The notes under the pieces: generated by a model
Database searches by the model: none
The model's input: only the letters and a program-made list of their open reading frames with translations
Told to the model about the DNA's origin: nothing
Source of the DNA: Chionoecetes opilio
Lineage: Eukaryota > Arthropoda > Malacostraca > Decapoda > Majidae
NCBI GenBank assembly: GCA_016584305.1
Contig: JACEEZ010018830.1
Span: 1-64,000, forward strand
Length of the DNA: 64,000 bases
Direction: 5' to 3'
In this document: one piece after another, positions 61,629 through 64,000 of the stretch
How positions within the stretch are numbered: position 1 is the stretch's first letter
How the letters are laid out: each line of letters begins with the position of its first letter
Position numbers and translations under genes: made by a program

Positions 61629-61888
61629 TGTGATGAGTGGGGATTAAGTAACACTTTAACCTTTACTCTAAGGCTTACTCGGCAATAACAGAGCTGTGTA
61701 CAGAGGGAGTAGCTGGAGTGAACTGACTCCGAGTGAGAATTGCAAAACATCTACTTACGGGTAGTATATCAGCAGCTTCATAAACTGCTATGAATCAGTG
61801 CAGCCTTACACATTACTAGGAAAACAATGAGACATGAAAGAGATAAACAAAAATAACACAAATCACTAAAGCTACAAACAGAACCACA
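61629..61888 (-). repeat. 5' LTR of the Gypsy-like element
   Basis: About 260 bp, diverged from its partner by many small indels. The primer-binding site next to it (TTTACTCAGCATAACC on the minus strand) is not recognised. Confidence 0.7.
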
Positions 61889-63262
61889 GCTAGTAAAATA
61901 ATTTGCAACTGGTCAGTGCCTGATCTGTCTGTGAACTGCGATAATGCGTTTCAACATCGAGATTGATGCAGCATAATGCTGTTACAGGAAAGCGCTCAGT
62001 GACTCAAAAGAAAGAAAAGATTTGTGAAGTCGTGGACAAGGATGTGGATGTGAACCTTTCACTGCTTTTTATGAGAAAACTTGCTAATTGAAAAAAATCG
62101 CTCAGAAATGAAGGAATACCGGTTGTTTTGAATTGGCTAAGCAGCCACCTTCTATCTTTCCAACGGAATGATGGGAAGACTAAAAATCTGCCCTAGGCAT
62201 TCGTAGTTATGAAAAAGAGCATGCTGATGTAATGGTGGAAGACATTCCTGAAAAAATTGTCTGTAAATAATAGATTGGGGTCACCTAATTCAGTGGTAAC
62301 ATGGCCCATTGTTTGCCAACATACAATGATATCTTAAATGAATATGTACTCATATACAACAAGACATTATGGCACAAAGTTGCATTGTGTGTTGAATGGT
62401 ACAGAGATGCTAACAAACTCAAATAAAGTAGTGAGCAGCAACGTCGTGATCCATCCTCCATGTCCGCAGATATTTTAGTTGAAGAGTGACTATGAAATCT
62501 TACACACCACTAAACCCAGCCTTTTAAGAAACATAAATAATAAATTCGTCTCATGAGCAGTTATTCCATAAATTCCAAGGAGATGGTATCGTTCTTTGTA
62601 AACACATGATGGCAGATGCAGATCAGTTGATAGTGTTCCACAGCAAGGATGAAGACTCTAAGGAAACGACCAGTTTGTAGTGGTAGGTAATGACACAGAC
62701 TTGTTAGTCATGCTGTGCACAGTCCACGAAACGATGGAAAATTCAATACATGCTCTGTCAAAAATATCCCAATAAATTATACAGCATAATGAAATTTCAG
62801 TCAGGCATAGGAACCTAGCAAGACCATACAGGCCCCATAGACCATACATGCCGATGGACTGGTGTGGACACAGTCTCTGCTATATTTGGAAAAGGAAAAA
62901 AGCAGGCACTTGGATCTACTGTGGCTTATAATTTGTCTGAATTACTGGATCATTATGACACAAGAAGTTCTCATTCGACTATTGAAAAAGTGGAGAGAGA
63001 GTCATTCTAAAACTCTACGGGGAGTCGAAAAACTCAGAATGTTGAACACACATCGCTCCATATGTTACAACATGAAGATAAAGAAGAAATCTATTTCCTC
63101 TTGATTAAAAACTTGAACATTGCCCCCACACACAAGGCTGCTGCAAATACCAAAAAACACTCCTACCTAGTTCCCACACAGTGCAAGCAATGGTTAGGAA
63201 ATAGACTGTCCAACCTTAATGGGGCGGAGAATATTAATCGGAATACACTAAAGTCTTGACAA
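61889..63262 (+). pseudogene. 3' half of the decayed uncharacterised ORF (PIN/FEN-like family)
   Basis: Pieces in changing frames continue the family seen at 56226: VNCDNAFQ, DVDVNLSLLFMRKLA, TYNDILNEYV, EQQRRDPSSMSADILVEE, MMADADQLIVFHSKDE, VVGNDTDLLVMLC, TGVDTVSAIFGKGKKQALGS and IAPTHKAAANTKKHSY with QCKQWLGN. The DADQLIV and NDTDLLV motifs are acidic clusters like those of PIN/FEN-type nucleases; that similarity is inference. The motif order is the same as in intact family members as I recall them. Many stops and frameshifts mark it as a pseudogene. Confidence 0.72.
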
Positions 63263-64000
63263 GTAGATGAAAACTGATCACAGCAGTTGCTCCTGGACAG
63301 TGTGCTGAATTGATAATTGTTGAGCTTGCAACACAGGGTTTTTTGTCTGAAATAATGTGGTGTCGAAAAGCTGATTAATTGTTCACCAATGTGTAGCCAC
63401 TGCATGACACAACTGTCAAACCCGTTTTTTCTGACACTTTCAACTATTGAAGATGAGAAAAATTCTTTCCTAGGCTATTAGTGTTTTTTATGATATGGAC
63501 ATTCCTAACTGTTCATCTAAAACAGAATTATGAATGTTCGCATAGGATAAATAGCTGTACTATATATAGCTTAATTAATTTGTCGTTACAAACATGGAGT
63601 CTGCAATGTCCCAATATATAAATAGCTGTACTGTATGTAGTTAATGGAATTTCATTAAAACTGGATAGAATGTTTGGAGACTACATAGTGATATAGTAAG
63701 TAGTGTTTAAAAAATCGGCACTAATTTGCATAAAAATTATACGTGGACATTTTTTCACATTTAAACATAGCAAATTATTTTCTACACATTGGTTTTCATT
63801 ATAGACACCAATGAGAAGTATATCGGGGGGGTGCACGAGACCCCTATTAGCTACAGATTTAAAAGCGGACCTTTGAAAATGCCGCTACGGACTACCATAG
63901 GCACGCTTTTCTCGGGGGGTCCATATCTGGAATTATTCATAGACGTATTTCAGACTGTGCCAAAATTTCATGCATGTACTATAAACCCACAATTGTTACA
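63263..64000. other. No gene recognised
   Basis: After the decayed ORF the sequence is AT-rich without recognised repeats or exons. GGGGGGGTGCACGAGACCCC lies near 63825 and GGGGGGTCC near 63913. Confidence 0.5.

Larger units (their letters stand above)
57443..61888 (-). mobile_element. Decayed Gypsy-like LTR retrotransposon
   Basis: Direct repeats of about 256 and 260 bp (57443-57698 and 61629-61888) start TGTGATGAGTGG and end ACCACA, sharing AAGGCTTACTC and GAGCTGTGTACAGAGGGAGT. On the minus strand a purine tract AAGAGGGGAGAA abuts the left LTR, so that is the 3' LTR. Order on the minus strand is zinc knuckle, protease-like, (unrecognisable reverse transcriptase), integrase, as in Gypsy elements. 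All reading frames are broken. No clear target duplication. It splits the uncharacterised ORF at 56226-57442 and 61889-63262. Confidence 0.75.

Overview
The window looks like heterochromatin-like, repeat-saturated nuclear DNA from an arthropod, most likely a decapod crustacean. That is inference from four observations: long (TA)n, (CA)n, (CT)n and (GATA)n arrays, scattered AACCTAACC/TTAGG runs, spliceosomal introns with canonical GT-AG ends, and transposon families common in arthropods. There is no operon or other bacterial organisation. Almost every recognisable protein-coding segment belongs to a transposable element. Only a three-exon gene fragment near 49.4-51.0 kb and one orphan exon at 7.3 kb look like host genes.

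Layout: 0.5-6.9 kb is a large DNA transposon of a family I call B (ends read CCGTATTTGCCGGCGCATAAGACGC), expanded by an unrelated insertion that holds a degraded foldback element. From 8 to 20 kb I see no gene; the sequence is rich in abnormal homopolymer runs and looks poorly polished. 21-23 kb holds tandem repeats. 23.5-24.5 kb is a broken relative (G) of the main transposon.

25.0-44.6 kb is a dense stack of elements, most with visible TA flanks and joined by (TA)n arrays. In order they are: a 4-kb Tigger-type element with a three-exon transposase and a minisatellite in its first intron; a B copy carrying a nested 1.45-kb foldback element; a truncated Tigger/jerky-like element (D); non-autonomous elements E, A and three C copies, two of them head to head; a 2.7-kb element F with an intact 746-codon transposase-like ORF; and a complete B copy carrying a tRNA-derived SINE with a 9-bp target duplication.

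44.6-47.1 kb is a short non-autonomous LTR retrotransposon on the minus strand with a tRNA-Leu-type primer-binding site. The 41.7-43.8 kb stretch before it is a poor-quality near-duplicate of 43.8-46.0 kb, joined by a single N, and is probably an assembly artefact.

47-64 kb contains a second A element, the host-gene exons, a D element with a C element inside it, a nested palindrome, a LINE tail, an LTR fragment, and a decayed protein-coding relic split by a decayed Gypsy-like retrotransposon. The most notable item is element F: an apparently intact, unassigned cut-and-paste element with terminal repeats, subterminal repeats and a complete ORF, plus a decayed relative in the same window.
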